DNA of 64,000 bases from Ulvibacterium marinum (lineage in GTDB: Bacteria; Bacteroidota; Bacteroidia; Flavobacteriales; Flavobacteriaceae), in the NCBI RefSeq assembly GCF_003626755.1, contig NZ_RBCJ01000003.1:439859-503858 (forward strand). The letters are read 5' to 3'. Below the pieces are notes generated by a model. That model was not told the DNA's origin, did not search any database, and was given only the letters and a program-made list of their open reading frames with translations. Positions 9,818-18,355 of this stretch are shown here, piece by piece. Positions within the stretch are counted from its first letter, which is position 1, and each line of letters opens with the position of its first letter. A program made the translations under genes and the position numbers.

Positions 9818-9903
9818 GGGATAAATTCCCTGAAAATGGATAAAACGAGGTGGGTGGGGAGGCAAAGTTTTTAACGAAAAAAGTGGTTTATGAACAGTTT
9901 GGC

Positions 9904-9911
9904 TACTTTTG
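9904..9911 (+). promoter_or_regulatory. Putative -7 element immediately before the UbiA-like gene
   Basis: TACTTTTG is an exact TAnnTTTG match and ends only four bases before the ATG at 9916. If used, transcription would begin at or next to the start codon, giving a leaderless mRNA. Confidence 0.45.
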
Positions 9912-9915
9912 TTCG

Positions 9916-10743
9916 ATGAAGCTCTTGGGCCGCATTTTTAATTTTTATCTCGATGCAAGCATCCATGTGGCGTTGGCCATTCTTTCTTTGGTTTGGGTTA
10001 CTTCCTCAATTTTAAATATTCCATCGGATAAGAACCTGTTCTCCTTCATATTCTTTTGTAGTATTGCCTGCTATAACTTCATTAAATATGGAGTTGAAAT
10101 AAAGAAATATATACGGCTTGGCAACCCATGCCATGAATACATCCGGTTTTTCAGTTTTGTTTGCTCAGGAATTGCAACATACCATCTATTTTTTCTTGAG
10201 TGGGAAACCATTCTTATATTGGGGGTTTTAGGATTGTTCACGGGACTGTATGCGCTCCCAGTCTTGCCCGGAACCCGGAATTTAAGAAGTTTGGCAGGCT
10301 TTAAAATAGTTCCAGTTGCTCTTGTTTGGGCAGGTACTACTGTAGTATTGCCAGTATGGGCAGCAGGTTCTGCTCTTTCATGGGATGTTTGGATAGAAAC
10401 GATACAACGCTTAATACTGGTACTTATATTAATATTGCCCTTTGAGATTCGGGATATGAAATATGACCCACCGGAACTGAAAACGTTCCCACGTCGTTAC
10501 GGCATGGTAAAGACCAAAACTTTAGGTATACTATTAATTTTCCTTTTTTTCTTCCTAACGCTCTTAAAGGATGAAACAACACAGCTTGAAATTGTATCCA
10601 AAACACTTTTGTCTTTGGGTATGGGAAGTATTTTGTTGATTACAAAAAAGAATCAGAATAAATATTTTTCAGTATTTTGGGTGGAAGCTATACCCATTTT
10701 CTGGTGGATATTAATTTGGGTATTAATAGGAAGGGGAAATTAG
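9916..10743 (+). CDS. UbiA-like integral membrane protein
   Basis: The protein has 275 residues from the ATG at 9916 (MKLLGRIFNFYLDAS); the longer frame begins upstream of the likely promoter. It is very hydrophobic, with about eight predicted membrane helices. The segment EIRDMKYDPPELKTFPRRYG (about residues 178-197) resembles the second Asp-rich motif of UbiA prenyltransferases (RDxxxD, then T-P-R-x-G). The first Asp-rich motif is not recognisable: where NDxxDxxxD is expected I see CYNFIKYGVEIKK. It may therefore be a divergent or inactive family member. It is divergent from gcvP, and its stop codon overlaps that of the convergent anti-sigma-like gene. The family assignment is tentative. 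Confidence 0.6.
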   Translation: MKLLGRIFNFYLDASIHVALAILSLVWVTSSILNIPSDKNLFSFIFFCSIACYNFIKYGVEIKKYIRLGNPCHEYIRFFSFVCSGIATYHLFFLEWETILILGVLGLFTGLYALPVLPGTRNLRSLAGFKIVPVALVWAGTTVVLPVWAAGSALSWDVWIETIQRLILVLILILPFEIRDMKYDPPELKTFPRRYGMVKTKTLGILLIFLFFFLTLLKDETTQLEIVSKTLLSLGMGSILLITKKNQNKYFSVFWVEAIPIFWWILIWVLIGRGN

Positions 10744-10970
10744 ATTTTCTCTTTCAATTGTTGCTTCATCTTTATTTTTTCTCCTTCAGAGAGGCTGTGC
10801 AGATTTGCTTTTTCACATAAAGCGGTCAACTCCGTATTTTTTTTGGTAAAAGCCGAACATGTTTTGCACATGAGTAAGTGCATTTTCAGCTTTATCTTTT
10901 CCCAAAAGGTGGCTTCCCTATACTGTGTCTTATTGCATATCAATGCCGCTTTCTCGCAGGATATCATCAT
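10740..10970 (-). CDS. Short zinc-finger anti-sigma-like protein
   Basis: The protein has about 76 residues. A Cys near the N-terminus (MMISCEKA) is followed by HLLMCKTC, the Hx3Cx2C zinc-binding motif of ZAS-type anti-sigma factors. There is no membrane helix, so it should be cytoplasmic, as in RsrA-like redox-sensing regulators rather than the usual membrane-anchored FecR/RseA types. It lies two bases after the sigma factor stop and is clearly co-transcribed with it. By inference it binds and holds the sigma factor, releasing it when zinc is lost or thiols are oxidised. The start could also be the next ATG (10967). The stop overlaps that of the convergent UbiA-like gene. Confidence 0.7.
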   Translation of the reverse strand: MMISCEKAALICNKTQYREATFWEKIKLKMHLLMCKTCSAFTKKNTELTALCEKANLHSLSEGEKIKMKQQLKEKI

Positions 10971-10972
10971 TT

Positions 10973-11614
10973 TTAAAACCAATTTTGATTAAGGCAGCCC
11001 ATTAAGGACGTTCTAGCCCTGTGGATCATCACCCACAAGTTAGACGGGTTTATATCCAGTTCATTACAAATATCTTCAGTACTCATTCCACGTATGGTTT
11101 TCATGGTGAATACCAAAGATTGTTTCTTGGGCAATTCTGAAATACAGTCTTGTATTGCCAATCCTAATTCCTTGTTTTCAATAGCATCATTTTCAAAGCT
11201 ACTAAAGGGGTCTGCTACCTGTTCTTCCATCCAATCACCTTCGGATTCGCTTCCTGAGCTATAGCTCATGCGTACTTCGGCCCTGCCTTTTTTTGAATTG
11301 ATTTTTCTATAGTAATCAATTACCTTTCGCTTCAAAATAGCGATAAGCCAAGTGCGCTCCGCTGCATCTCCTTTATAGTTTTTAGCTGAATTCAATCCTG
11401 CAAAAAATGTTTCCTGGACCAAATCCTTGGCTATTTCCGAATCGTTTACACGGGCCACGGCATAGTTAAAAAGGTAATCCGCATAAGAGTCTACCCAAGT
11501 TTCCGGATGTAGTTGTCGCATTGCCATAGATGCCTTGTCGTTATCAAAAATAGATGAATTTGATTTAATTAACCGCATATTTTCTTTTTGTTCATTATAT
11601 TTTCTAGCTGCCAT
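10973..11614 (-). CDS. ECF-type RNA polymerase sigma factor
   Basis: The protein has up to 213 residues; an internal ATG at 11578 would give 201. Region 2 is recognisable in DYLFNYAVARVNDSEIAKD and DLVQETFFAGL (about 44-75) with the basic -10-recognition segment continuing to about 110. Region 4 (PKKQSLVFTMKTIRGMSTED, then a helix-turn-helix ending WVMIHRARTSL) lies at about 155-205. Region 3 is absent, as in all ECF factors. The downstream zinc-finger gene is the likely cognate anti-sigma. The divergent gene 33 bases away is a secreted rhodanese, which with the zinc anti-sigma hints at thiol or sulfur stress. The target regulon is unknown. Confidence 0.9.
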   Translation of the reverse strand: MAARKYNEQKENMRLIKSNSSIFDNDKASMAMRQLHPETWVDSYADYLFNYAVARVNDSEIAKDLVQETFFAGLNSAKNYKGDAAERTWLIAILKRKVIDYYRKINSKKGRAEVRMSYSSGSESEGDWMEEQVADPFSSFENDAIENKELGLAIQDCISELPKKQSLVFTMKTIRGMSTEDICNELDINPSNLWVMIHRARTSLMGCLNQNWF

Positions 11615-11647
11615 AATTGCTTATTTTTAATTTTTAAATTCAATTCA

Positions 11648-12007
11648 ATGAAATTTGTGCCCGTAATCATAGCTTTTCTAAGCCTTAATTTTGGATATGC
11701 TCAAATAAAATCAAAACCTATCACAGAGTTTTCACAAAAGGATATCAAAGACGGGATATTGATTGATGTTCGGACCCCCAAGGAATTTGGAATGGGACAT
11801 TTAGAAAATGCCCTGAACATCAATTGGTTCGATAAGGAGTTTTCCAAGCGTTTTGACACCATTCCCAAGAAGAGAAGACTGTATGTGTATTGCAAAAAGG
11901 GAGGTCGTAGTGCCAAGGCCCAAAAATTGCTGGACTCCCTAGGCTACTGGAATGTGGTTAATTTGGAAGGGGGCTATGACCATTGGAAAGCCAATAAGAA
12001 ATTCTAA
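11648..12007 (+). CDS. Secreted rhodanese-like protein
   Basis: The protein has 119 residues from the ATG at 11648; this start gives a clean signal peptide (MKFVPVIIAFLSLNFGYAQ). A single rhodanese domain follows, with LIDVRTPKEFGMGHL (about 38-52) and the active-site loop CKKGGRS with Cys82. Single-domain rhodaneses move sulfane sulfur between thiols; the exact partner varies. Export suggests a periplasmic role. It is divergent from the ECF sigma/zinc anti-sigma pair, with only 33 bases between the start codons, so their promoters must overlap or lie inside the coding regions. The lyase gene downstream starts seven bases after its stop. Confidence 0.88.
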   Translation: MKFVPVIIAFLSLNFGYAQIKSKPITEFSQKDIKDGILIDVRTPKEFGMGHLENALNINWFDKEFSKRFDTIPKKRRLYVYCKKGGRSAKAQKLLDSLGYWNVVNLEGGYDHWKANKKF

Positions 12008-12014
12008 AGGATTA

Positions 12015-13847
12015 ATGATGATTAGATACCCAGTACTAACACTTCTTCTGTTTTGTTTATCGGTTCATCTTTCGCTTTCACAGACATTTGAGAATCTGGT
12101 TGAGGAACATCCACGGTTATTTATCACATCAAATATAATCAATGATATAAAAAAAAGAACTGACTCGGATACAAGATATGCCTTTATCCATGAACAGATC
12201 TTGAGGAATTGTGATAGCCTTTTGACCATGTCTCCGGCACAGGAAATTAAGGAGGGGAGAAGACTACTGGAGGTTTCCAGAACCTATTTGAAGCGTATAC
12301 TTTATTTAGCCTATGCTTACCGGATTACGGGACAAAGACCTTATTTTGAGAAAGCCAAGCAGGAAATGCTGGCTGCAAGTGCCTTTTCATCTTGGAATCC
12401 TTCCCATTATTTGGACGTTGCCGAAATGGCCATGGGCTTGGCAATAGGATATGATTGGCTGTTTCATGACCTTAGTACAGCGGAAAGAGAAACTATTGCC
12501 AGTGCGTTGTTGGAAAAGGGAATCCGAACCTCAATTGACAAGACTTTGGAACATGGTTGGATAAGTTCTTCCAATAATTGGAATCCTGTCTGTCATGGTG
12601 GATTGACCGCCGCAGCAATTGCGATATTCGATTTCGCTCCCGATGTGTGCACAACAGTAATCAAAAGGAGCATTGAACATGTGCCTGAGGCAATGAAGGA
12701 ATACGCTGCGAATGGAAACTATCCCGAAGGACCTATGTACTGGTCCTATGGGACAACGTACAATGTATTATTGGTCGCTGCTTTGCAAACGGCCTTTGCT
12801 TCCGATTTTGGACTGCTAAGTAAACCTGGATTTCTGGAAACCGCTAATTATTATCGCCATGTCATTGGCCCTTCCGGGCTATATTTTAATTATTCCGATT
12901 CCAGGGAAATCCCTGGGCTTAATTCGGCACAATTCTATTTTTCCAAGGAAATGGAAAGCCCGGAATTACTGTGGCAAGAAATGGATATCTTAGAATCTTA
13001 TAGGAATGGGGAGAGAAATTTTAAGGCCTCCGGAATTTCAAATCGATTTCTCCCCTTTATTCTTTTATGGTCTCTGGATATGCCCGAAGTCAGGTCTTCG
13101 AATGAAAACCAATACATTGCACATGGTACTACGCCGATTGCCATATACAGATCTGCCTGGTCGGACTCGGCCCTCTACCTCGGCATAAAGGCAGGGAGTC
13201 CTTCGGCAAATCATGCTCATATGGATATTGGCTCTTTTGTATTTGAAAAGCATGGGATACGCTGGGCAATGGATTTAGGCCTACAGGGATATCATTCCCT
13301 TGAAAGCCTTGGGTTGGGAATTTGGAAAAAAGATAGGGGTTCCGATCGATGGAAAGTTTTTAGAAATAATGTATTCTCCCATAATACCCTTGTTGTAAAT
13401 GACTCCTTGCAGAATCCGGACGCCTTTGCTACTATTGAAAAGATTGAGGATGATACCCATGCATTTAAGGCAGCCATCAACTTATCGGAAATTTATACCC
13501 CGCAATTGGCCTCTGCAAGAAGAACTTTTGAAGTTAGCCAGGATCAAGAGCTTGTAATTACGGATTCCCTACGGACCACGGAAACAAGTAACGCCACAAT
13601 TCGCTGGGCTTTTGTAACCCCTGCTGAAGTAGAGATTGCCAAAGATGGCCGGGCTGCTTACCTATCCAAGGAAGGACAATCCATAACGGTAAAACTATTA
13701 CGGCCGGAGGATACTTCGTTTAAAATATATAAAACCGATCCGCCCCCTTCGGACTTTGATGCATCAAACCCGGGAACACGCTTATTGGGGTTTGAAGTTT
13801 TTTCCACTAAAGATTCGAAGGAAATAATTCAGGTAAAATTGAAGTAA
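12015..13847 (+). CDS. Heparinase II/III family polysaccharide lyase-like protein
   Basis: The protein has about 610 residues from the ATG at 12015 (or 12018). A signal peptide ends near SLSQ. An alpha/alpha-toroid domain fills roughly residues 30-340, including NNWNPVCHGGL and EGPMYWSYGT, with the Asn, His and Tyr residues typical of the catalytic face. The heparinase II/III C-terminal beta-sandwich domain begins near 375 and contains NHAHMDIGSFVF (His400, His402) and VFSHNTLVVND. Such enzymes eliminate uronic-acid polysaccharides such as alginate or heparin-like glycans. It is not next to SusC/SusD genes, so its substrate cannot be read from context. A signal peptide without lipobox suggests a soluble periplasmic enzyme. 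Confidence 0.85.
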   Translation: MMIRYPVLTLLLFCLSVHLSLSQTFENLVEEHPRLFITSNIINDIKKRTDSDTRYAFIHEQILRNCDSLLTMSPAQEIKEGRRLLEVSRTYLKRILYLAYAYRITGQRPYFEKAKQEMLAASAFSSWNPSHYLDVAEMAMGLAIGYDWLFHDLSTAERETIASALLEKGIRTSIDKTLEHGWISSSNNWNPVCHGGLTAAAIAIFDFAPDVCTTVIKRSIEHVPEAMKEYAANGNYPEGPMYWSYGTTYNVLLVAALQTAFASDFGLLSKPGFLETANYYRHVIGPSGLYFNYSDSREIPGLNSAQFYFSKEMESPELLWQEMDILESYRNGERNFKASGISNRFLPFILLWSLDMPEVRSSNENQYIAHGTTPIAIYRSAWSDSALYLGIKAGSPSANHAHMDIGSFVFEKHGIRWAMDLGLQGYHSLESLGLGIWKKDRGSDRWKVFRNNVFSHNTLVVNDSLQNPDAFATIEKIEDDTHAFKAAINLSEIYTPQLASARRTFEVSQDQELVITDSLRTTETSNATIRWAFVTPAEVEIAKDGRAAYLSKEGQSITVKLLRPEDTSFKIYKTDPPPSDFDASNPGTRLLGFEVFSTKDSKEIIQVKLK

Positions 13848-13869
13848 CATTTGGAAGCGGATTTGACGG

Positions 13870-14391
13870 CTATAGTAATATCTTAGCCACTTCCTGCCAG
13901 TCGTTGGCACGCTCAAAACCATTGGTATGGATATTATGCGGAGAGCTGAACATAATGCTCCTGCCTTGAAAGGTTTTCAAATTACGGGTGCGGTCATCAA
14001 TCAAAATATCTCCCTTCAAGATATGCTTATGACCGCATAAAATACGTTGCTGCCAAGGAATGAAAGGAAAATGTTCATCCAACCACTCTGATTTTTCCTC
14101 AAGGGAATTTGGAAACTCCATAGCCGCCGAGGCAATGTATACCTCATTTTTTTTGGATAGTTCCTTCATCACATTTTGGCTATCGGGAATAACCTTAAGA
14201 TCCCTAAAAAAACCTTTTAGGGCAGTATGTTTACGGATACTTTCTCGTCTGTTTTCGGGTACTTTTTGCCAAACCTCCCAGCCGGAACAAAATTCCAAAG
14301 TAAGATTTTCATCAAAATCTTTGTTATACTGTTCAATATGTGCGCCATAGGTATCCGCAATAACCTCGTCCATGTCTACAAATAAGACCAT
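13870..14391 (-). CDS. 5'(3')-deoxyribonucleotidase, HAD family
   Basis: The protein has 173 residues and the NT5C-like HAD layout. The nucleophile motif FVDMDEV (Asp6, Asp8) is followed by motif II around YIASAAM, a Lys-bearing motif III region (HKHILKGD) and the motif IV acidic pair DILIDDRT. It should remove 5'- or 3'-phosphates from deoxynucleoside monophosphates to balance dNTP pools. It is convergent with the lyase gene (22 bases apart) and has no obvious operon partner. Confidence 0.88.
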   Translation of the reverse strand: MVLFVDMDEVIADTYGAHIEQYNKDFDENLTLEFCSGWEVWQKVPENRRESIRKHTALKGFFRDLKVIPDSQNVMKELSKKNEVYIASAAMEFPNSLEEKSEWLDEHFPFIPWQQRILCGHKHILKGDILIDDRTRNLKTFQGRSIMFSSPHNIHTNGFERANDWQEVAKILL

Positions 14392-14480
14392 ACTATGCTA
14401 ATTTTGGGCGAAGTTCGGTAAAAAGTATCAGAATCGGGGAACCCTGTGCAAGAGCTTATCAATAAGTTAACCTAAAAAAA

Positions 14481-16508
14481 CTACTCCACATTATCCAAAA
14501 GTCCGGCTCTTTCCAATAAAGCCTCTACCTTTGGTTCACTTCCCCGAAATCTTTTATAAAGTACCATTGGTTTTTCGGTGCCTCCTTTGGAGAGTATGTT
14601 TTCCTTGAATTTCGTTGCCACTTCCTTGTCAAAAATTCCTTTTTCCCTAAAAAAAGCAAAAGCATCGGCATCCAAAACCTCGGCCCATTTATAACTATAA
14701 TAACCTGAGGAATATCCTCCCTGAAAAATGTGGGAGAATGCTGTACTTATACAGGTTTCTGGGGTGTCCGGATACAATTGGGTACCCGAAAAGGCTTTAG
14801 TTTCATGAACTTTTACATCCGTTATATTTGAAGGGTCCCCTCCGTGCCATGCCATATCCAACAATCCAAAACTCAATTGCCGGAGTGTGGCCATGCCTTC
14901 TTGAAAAGTAGCGGATTCCTTTATTTTTTCAACCAATTCCATAGGGATTACCTCACCGGATTCATAGTGTGTGGCGAATAGTTCAAGGGCCTCTTTTTCG
15001 TAGCACCAGTTTTCCATCACTTGACTGGGCAGTTCCACAAAATCCCAATATACAGAAGTGCCCGAAAGACTCGGATAGGTGGTATTGGCCAACATACCAT
15101 GCAATCCATGCCCAAATTCATGGAACAATGTGGTCACTTCTGTAAAGGTGAGTAGGGAAGGCTTGCTTGGTGTTGAACGTGTAAAATTGCAGACATTGGA
15201 AACGTGAGGTCGTACATCTTCCCCATTCCTTTTGTATTGCGACTTGTAGGAGGTCATCCAAGCACCACCACGTTTGCCTTTTCTGGGATGGAAATCGGCA
15301 TAAAAAAGAGAGATGAAATTGCTATCCAAATCATAAACCTTGTAGGTTTTTACTTCTTCATGATAGGTATCCACATCAAAAACTTCCTCAAACCGCAATC
15401 CGAAGAGTTTTTCCGCTACCTCAAAAACTCCGGCAATGACATTTTCCAATTTAAAATAAGGTTTCAATTTCTCATCGTCCAAATTGAAGAGTTTCTGTTT
15501 CAATTTTTCGGAATAATAACTACTATCCCATTTTTGAAATCGATCTATACCATCAAGCTCCTTGGCGAAATCCTCCAATTGTTTAAATTCCCGCTTAGCG
15601 GCCGGTTTGGCCTTTTCCAAGAGTTCGTTCAAAAATGCATGTACCTTTTTGGGAGTTTCGGCCATGCGCTCTTCCAACACAAAATGGGCGTGGGTCTCGT
15701 AGCCCAACAAATTGGCTCTTTCGTGTCGAAGTTTGGTTATCTTAAGCACGTTTGATTGATTATCCAGTTCATCTTCATGAAAGCCCTTACTGCCAAAGGC
15801 CAAGGATAACGTTTTGCGCAATTCCCTGTTTTCGACATACTTCATAAAAGGAATGTAGCTGGGATAGTCCAAGGTTACCAACCAACCATCCTTATCTTTG
15901 GATTTGGCCAATTGGGCCGCAGCCTCTTTTTCACCTTCAGGTAAACCATCCAGGTCCGATTCGTTGGTAAGATGCAACTCATATTTGTTGGTTTCGGCCA
16001 GGACATTTTCCCCAAATTGCAATTTAAGTTTGGCCAATTCCGTGTCAATTTCACGTAGCCTTTTCTTTTTGTCCTCAGAAAGATTGGCCCCGTTGCGGCT
16101 AAAACTCTTGTATTTTTTTTCCAGTAAAGTCTGCTGCTCCGTAGATAAATTTAATGCATCCTTTTTCCCATAGATCGATTTGATTCTTTTGAATAGCCCT
16201 TCATTTAGAGTAACATCATTGCTAAATTCCGAAAGCAAGGGAGAGATTTCCTGGGCTATCTTTTGGATTTTGGGATTGGTTTCCGCAGAATTCAGATTAA
16301 AGAATAGACTTGAAATCCTATCCAAATGCTGACCGGTAAACTCTAACGCCTCAATAGTATTTTCAAAGGTCGGGTCATTTGGATTATCGGTAATGGTATC
16401 AATTTCCTTACGAGCGGCTTCCATGGCCTCGAGAAAGGCAGGTTTAAAATGTTCATCCTTTATTTTTGAAAAAGGTGCCGTGTCAAAAGGGCTGAGTAGG
16501 GGATTCAT
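14481..16508 (-). CDS. M3 family metallopeptidase (peptidyl-dipeptidase Dcp / oligopeptidase A type)
   Basis: The protein has 675 residues from the ATG at 16508 (MNPLLSPFDTAPF), the usual opening of the family. The longer frame starts at a TTG inside purE and is rejected. The zinc motif HEFGHGLHG lies at His463-Glu464-His467, with the downstream Glu ligand expected in SGTSVYWDFVELPSQ. The C-terminal substrate-binding region contains ISTAFSHIFQGGYSSGYYSY. There is no signal peptide, so it acts in the cytoplasm, breaking down short peptides. It lies 79 bases downstream of purE on the same strand and may be read through from the pur genes. The family is certain; the choice between Dcp and OpdA types is not. 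Confidence 0.93.
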   Translation of the reverse strand: MNPLLSPFDTAPFSKIKDEHFKPAFLEAMEAARKEIDTITDNPNDPTFENTIEALEFTGQHLDRISSLFFNLNSAETNPKIQKIAQEISPLLSEFSNDVTLNEGLFKRIKSIYGKKDALNLSTEQQTLLEKKYKSFSRNGANLSEDKKKRLREIDTELAKLKLQFGENVLAETNKYELHLTNESDLDGLPEGEKEAAAQLAKSKDKDGWLVTLDYPSYIPFMKYVENRELRKTLSLAFGSKGFHEDELDNQSNVLKITKLRHERANLLGYETHAHFVLEERMAETPKKVHAFLNELLEKAKPAAKREFKQLEDFAKELDGIDRFQKWDSSYYSEKLKQKLFNLDDEKLKPYFKLENVIAGVFEVAEKLFGLRFEEVFDVDTYHEEVKTYKVYDLDSNFISLFYADFHPRKGKRGGAWMTSYKSQYKRNGEDVRPHVSNVCNFTRSTPSKPSLLTFTEVTTLFHEFGHGLHGMLANTTYPSLSGTSVYWDFVELPSQVMENWCYEKEALELFATHYESGEVIPMELVEKIKESATFQEGMATLRQLSFGLLDMAWHGGDPSNITDVKVHETKAFSGTQLYPDTPETCISTAFSHIFQGGYSSGYYSYKWAEVLDADAFAFFREKGIFDKEVATKFKENILSKGGTEKPMVLYKRFRGSEPKVEALLERAGLLDNVE

Positions 16509-16587
16509 ATGCTTTGATAGTTTAGGGTGATGGTGGACGGATACAATTTTAGATAAATAACCATCAACCAAGAATGGGTAAGTATTT

Positions 16588-17079
16588 TTATTTTTTGGTT
16601 CGTACTTTGTTTGCTCCGTCAATAACTTTCTGTTTCAACCCCTCCTTATAGAGTACAATTTTGTCCAGCACGCATGTATCCGAACTACCGATAATCTGTG
16701 CTGCAAGGATGCCCGCATTTTTGGCCCCGTTAAGGGCAACGGTGGCTACAGGAACGCCTCCGGGCATCTGCAGAATGGAGAGTACCGAATCCCATCCATC
16801 CATGGAATTGCTACTCTTTACAGGAACGCCTATTACCGGTAGTGGGGACATGGAAGCCACCATACCAGGAAGATGTGCTGCACCTCCAGCACCAGCTATG
16901 ATAACGGAATAACCATTTTTATGGGCATTTTTACTGAACTCGAACAGTTTTTCAGGTGTACGGTGCGCGGATACAATGTCCACATCAACCTGAATATCAA
17001 ATCCCTTTAGGATATCTATGGCTTCCTGCATAACGGGAAGGTCACTGGTACTTCCCATCACCACGGCTACTTTGCTCAT
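16588..17079 (-). CDS. purE: N5-carboxyaminoimidazole ribonucleotide mutase
   Basis: The protein has 163 residues, the class I PurE length. VVMGSTSDLPVM near the N-terminus and SAHRTPEKLFEF hold the Ser, Asp and His residues that bind and protonate the ribonucleotide, and GAGGAAHLPGM is the conserved glycine-rich loop. PurE moves the carboxylate of N5-CAIR to C4 in purine synthesis. It follows purK with one base between them, so the two consecutive pathway steps are co-transcribed. Confidence 0.96.
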   Translation of the reverse strand: MSKVAVVMGSTSDLPVMQEAIDILKGFDIQVDVDIVSAHRTPEKLFEFSKNAHKNGYSVIIAGAGGAAHLPGMVASMSPLPVIGVPVKSSNSMDGWDSVLSILQMPGGVPVATVALNGAKNAGILAAQIIGSSDTCVLDKIVLYKEGLKQKVIDGANKVRTKK

Positions 17080-17080
17080 A

Positions 17081-18235
17081 CTATTTGCTTATTACGTTTA
17101 TCGTTTCCTTTACATGCTGTGCAATTTCTCTTGCCTTGGAAATATTTTCGTTTACTATGGTAACATGGCCCATTTTACGAAATGGGCGCGTTTGCCTTTT
17201 TCCGTAGATATGCGGGGTTACGCCTTCCATCCGTAAAACTTGGTCCATATTTTCATAGGCCACATCCCCGGTATGGCCCTCGGCACCTACCAAGTTGACC
17301 ATAATGCCCGCTACCTTACTTCTTGTATTTCCCAAGGGCAAATCCAATATGGCTCTAATGTGCTGCTCAAATTGATTGGTATAACTTGCCTCAATACTAT
17401 AGTGCCCACTGTTATGGGGTCTTGGTGCCACTTCGTTTACCAGAATTTCATCTTCTTGGGTCTGGAACATTTCCACGGCCAGTAATCCAACATGCTGAAT
17501 TTCTTCGGAGACCTTTAGAGCAACTTCTTGAGCTTTTTCGGCTACTTTGGCATCAATACGGGCCGGGCAGATAACATACTCTACTTGATTGGCTTCGGGA
17601 TGAAATTCCATCTCTACTACTGGATAAGTAGTACGCTCCCCATTAACACTTCTGGCCACAATAACCGCCAATTCGTTTTTAAACGGTATCATGTCTTCGG
17701 CAATGCATTCACCGGGTGGCAATCCCTCCAAATCTTCAATTTTTCGAACAATTTTAACGCCTTGGCCATCGTATCCGAATTGGGCACTTTTCCAGACAAA
17801 TGGAAAATCCAATCCGCCATTTTCCAAACTATCCTTTATTTCACTAGCATAAGCAAAGCGAGAGAAAGGTGCTGTTGGAATACCGTGGTCTACATAAAAA
17901 AGCTTTTGCTTTGCCTTGTTCTGTATGGTCCGTAAGGCCTTGGTAGGCGGATATACCTTTACACCTTCAGCCTCTAATTTTTCCAGGGCATCAACATTTA
18001 CATTTTCGATTTCAATGGTAAGCACATCCACTTCCTTGCCAAAGGAATAAACGTCATCAAAATCCATAAGATTTCCGAGGACAAATTCATTACAGGCAAT
18101 CCGGCAAGGGGCAACTTCGGATGCATCCATTACCCGAGTATAAATGTCCCATTTTCGGGTTTCGTAAAGCAACATTTTCCCTAATTGACCACCACCTAAA
18201 ATACCTAGTTTAAAATTGGAAGAAAAATAGCTCAT
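17081..18235 (-). CDS. purK: 5-(carboxyamino)imidazole ribonucleotide synthase
   Basis: The protein has 384 residues from the ATG at 18235. This start gives FKLGILGGGQLGKML as the first strand and glycine loop and lies downstream of a good promoter; the longer frame would run through that promoter. The ATP-grasp domains follow, with FVWKSAQFGYDGQGV, NELAVIVARS and VNEVAPRPHNSGHY as the phosphate and metal sites. PurK carboxylates AIR at N5 using ATP and bicarbonate, and its product goes to PurE encoded directly downstream. It is divergent from the hpt-adk gene, another purine gene, with both promoters in the same 120-base gap. Confidence 0.96.
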   Translation of the reverse strand: MSYFSSNFKLGILGGGQLGKMLLYETRKWDIYTRVMDASEVAPCRIACNEFVLGNLMDFDDVYSFGKEVDVLTIEIENVNVDALEKLEAEGVKVYPPTKALRTIQNKAKQKLFYVDHGIPTAPFSRFAYASEIKDSLENGGLDFPFVWKSAQFGYDGQGVKIVRKIEDLEGLPPGECIAEDMIPFKNELAVIVARSVNGERTTYPVVEMEFHPEANQVEYVICPARIDAKVAEKAQEVALKVSEEIQHVGLLAVEMFQTQEDEILVNEVAPRPHNSGHYSIEASYTNQFEQHIRAILDLPLGNTRSKVAGIMVNLVGAEGHTGDVAYENMDQVLRMEGVTPHIYGKRQTRPFRKMGHVTIVNENISKAREIAQHVKETINVISK

Positions 18236-18269
18236 TGGATTCCGTTTTGCCCGTGTTTGGGAGGCGATG

Positions 18270-18296
18270 CAAAAATACAATGAATTTCCAAAACAA
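18270..18296 (-). promoter_or_regulatory. Promoter of purK-purE
   Basis: On the minus strand TTG (18296-18294) is followed after 16 bases by TATTTTTG (18277-18270), an exact -7 match. The predicted leader before the purK ATG is roughly 28 bases. Confidence 0.6.
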
Positions 18297-18330
18297 AAGT
18301 CGCTCAGCTCAAAAAGCAAAATCAAATTGG

Positions 18331-18338
18331 TATATTTG
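18331..18338 (+). promoter_or_regulatory. Putative -7 element of the hpt-adk gene
   Basis: TATATTTG is an exact TAnnTTTG match, ending 17 bases before the GTG at 18356. No TTG is found at -33. It lies back to back with the purK promoter, so both purine units could be controlled together. Confidence 0.5.
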
Positions 18339-18355
18339 CCATCCCAGATAAGATT

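Noticed and set aside
15204-15755. A 183-residue plus-strand frame
   Set aside because: It is antisense to the M3 peptidase gene and shows no domain or start signal.
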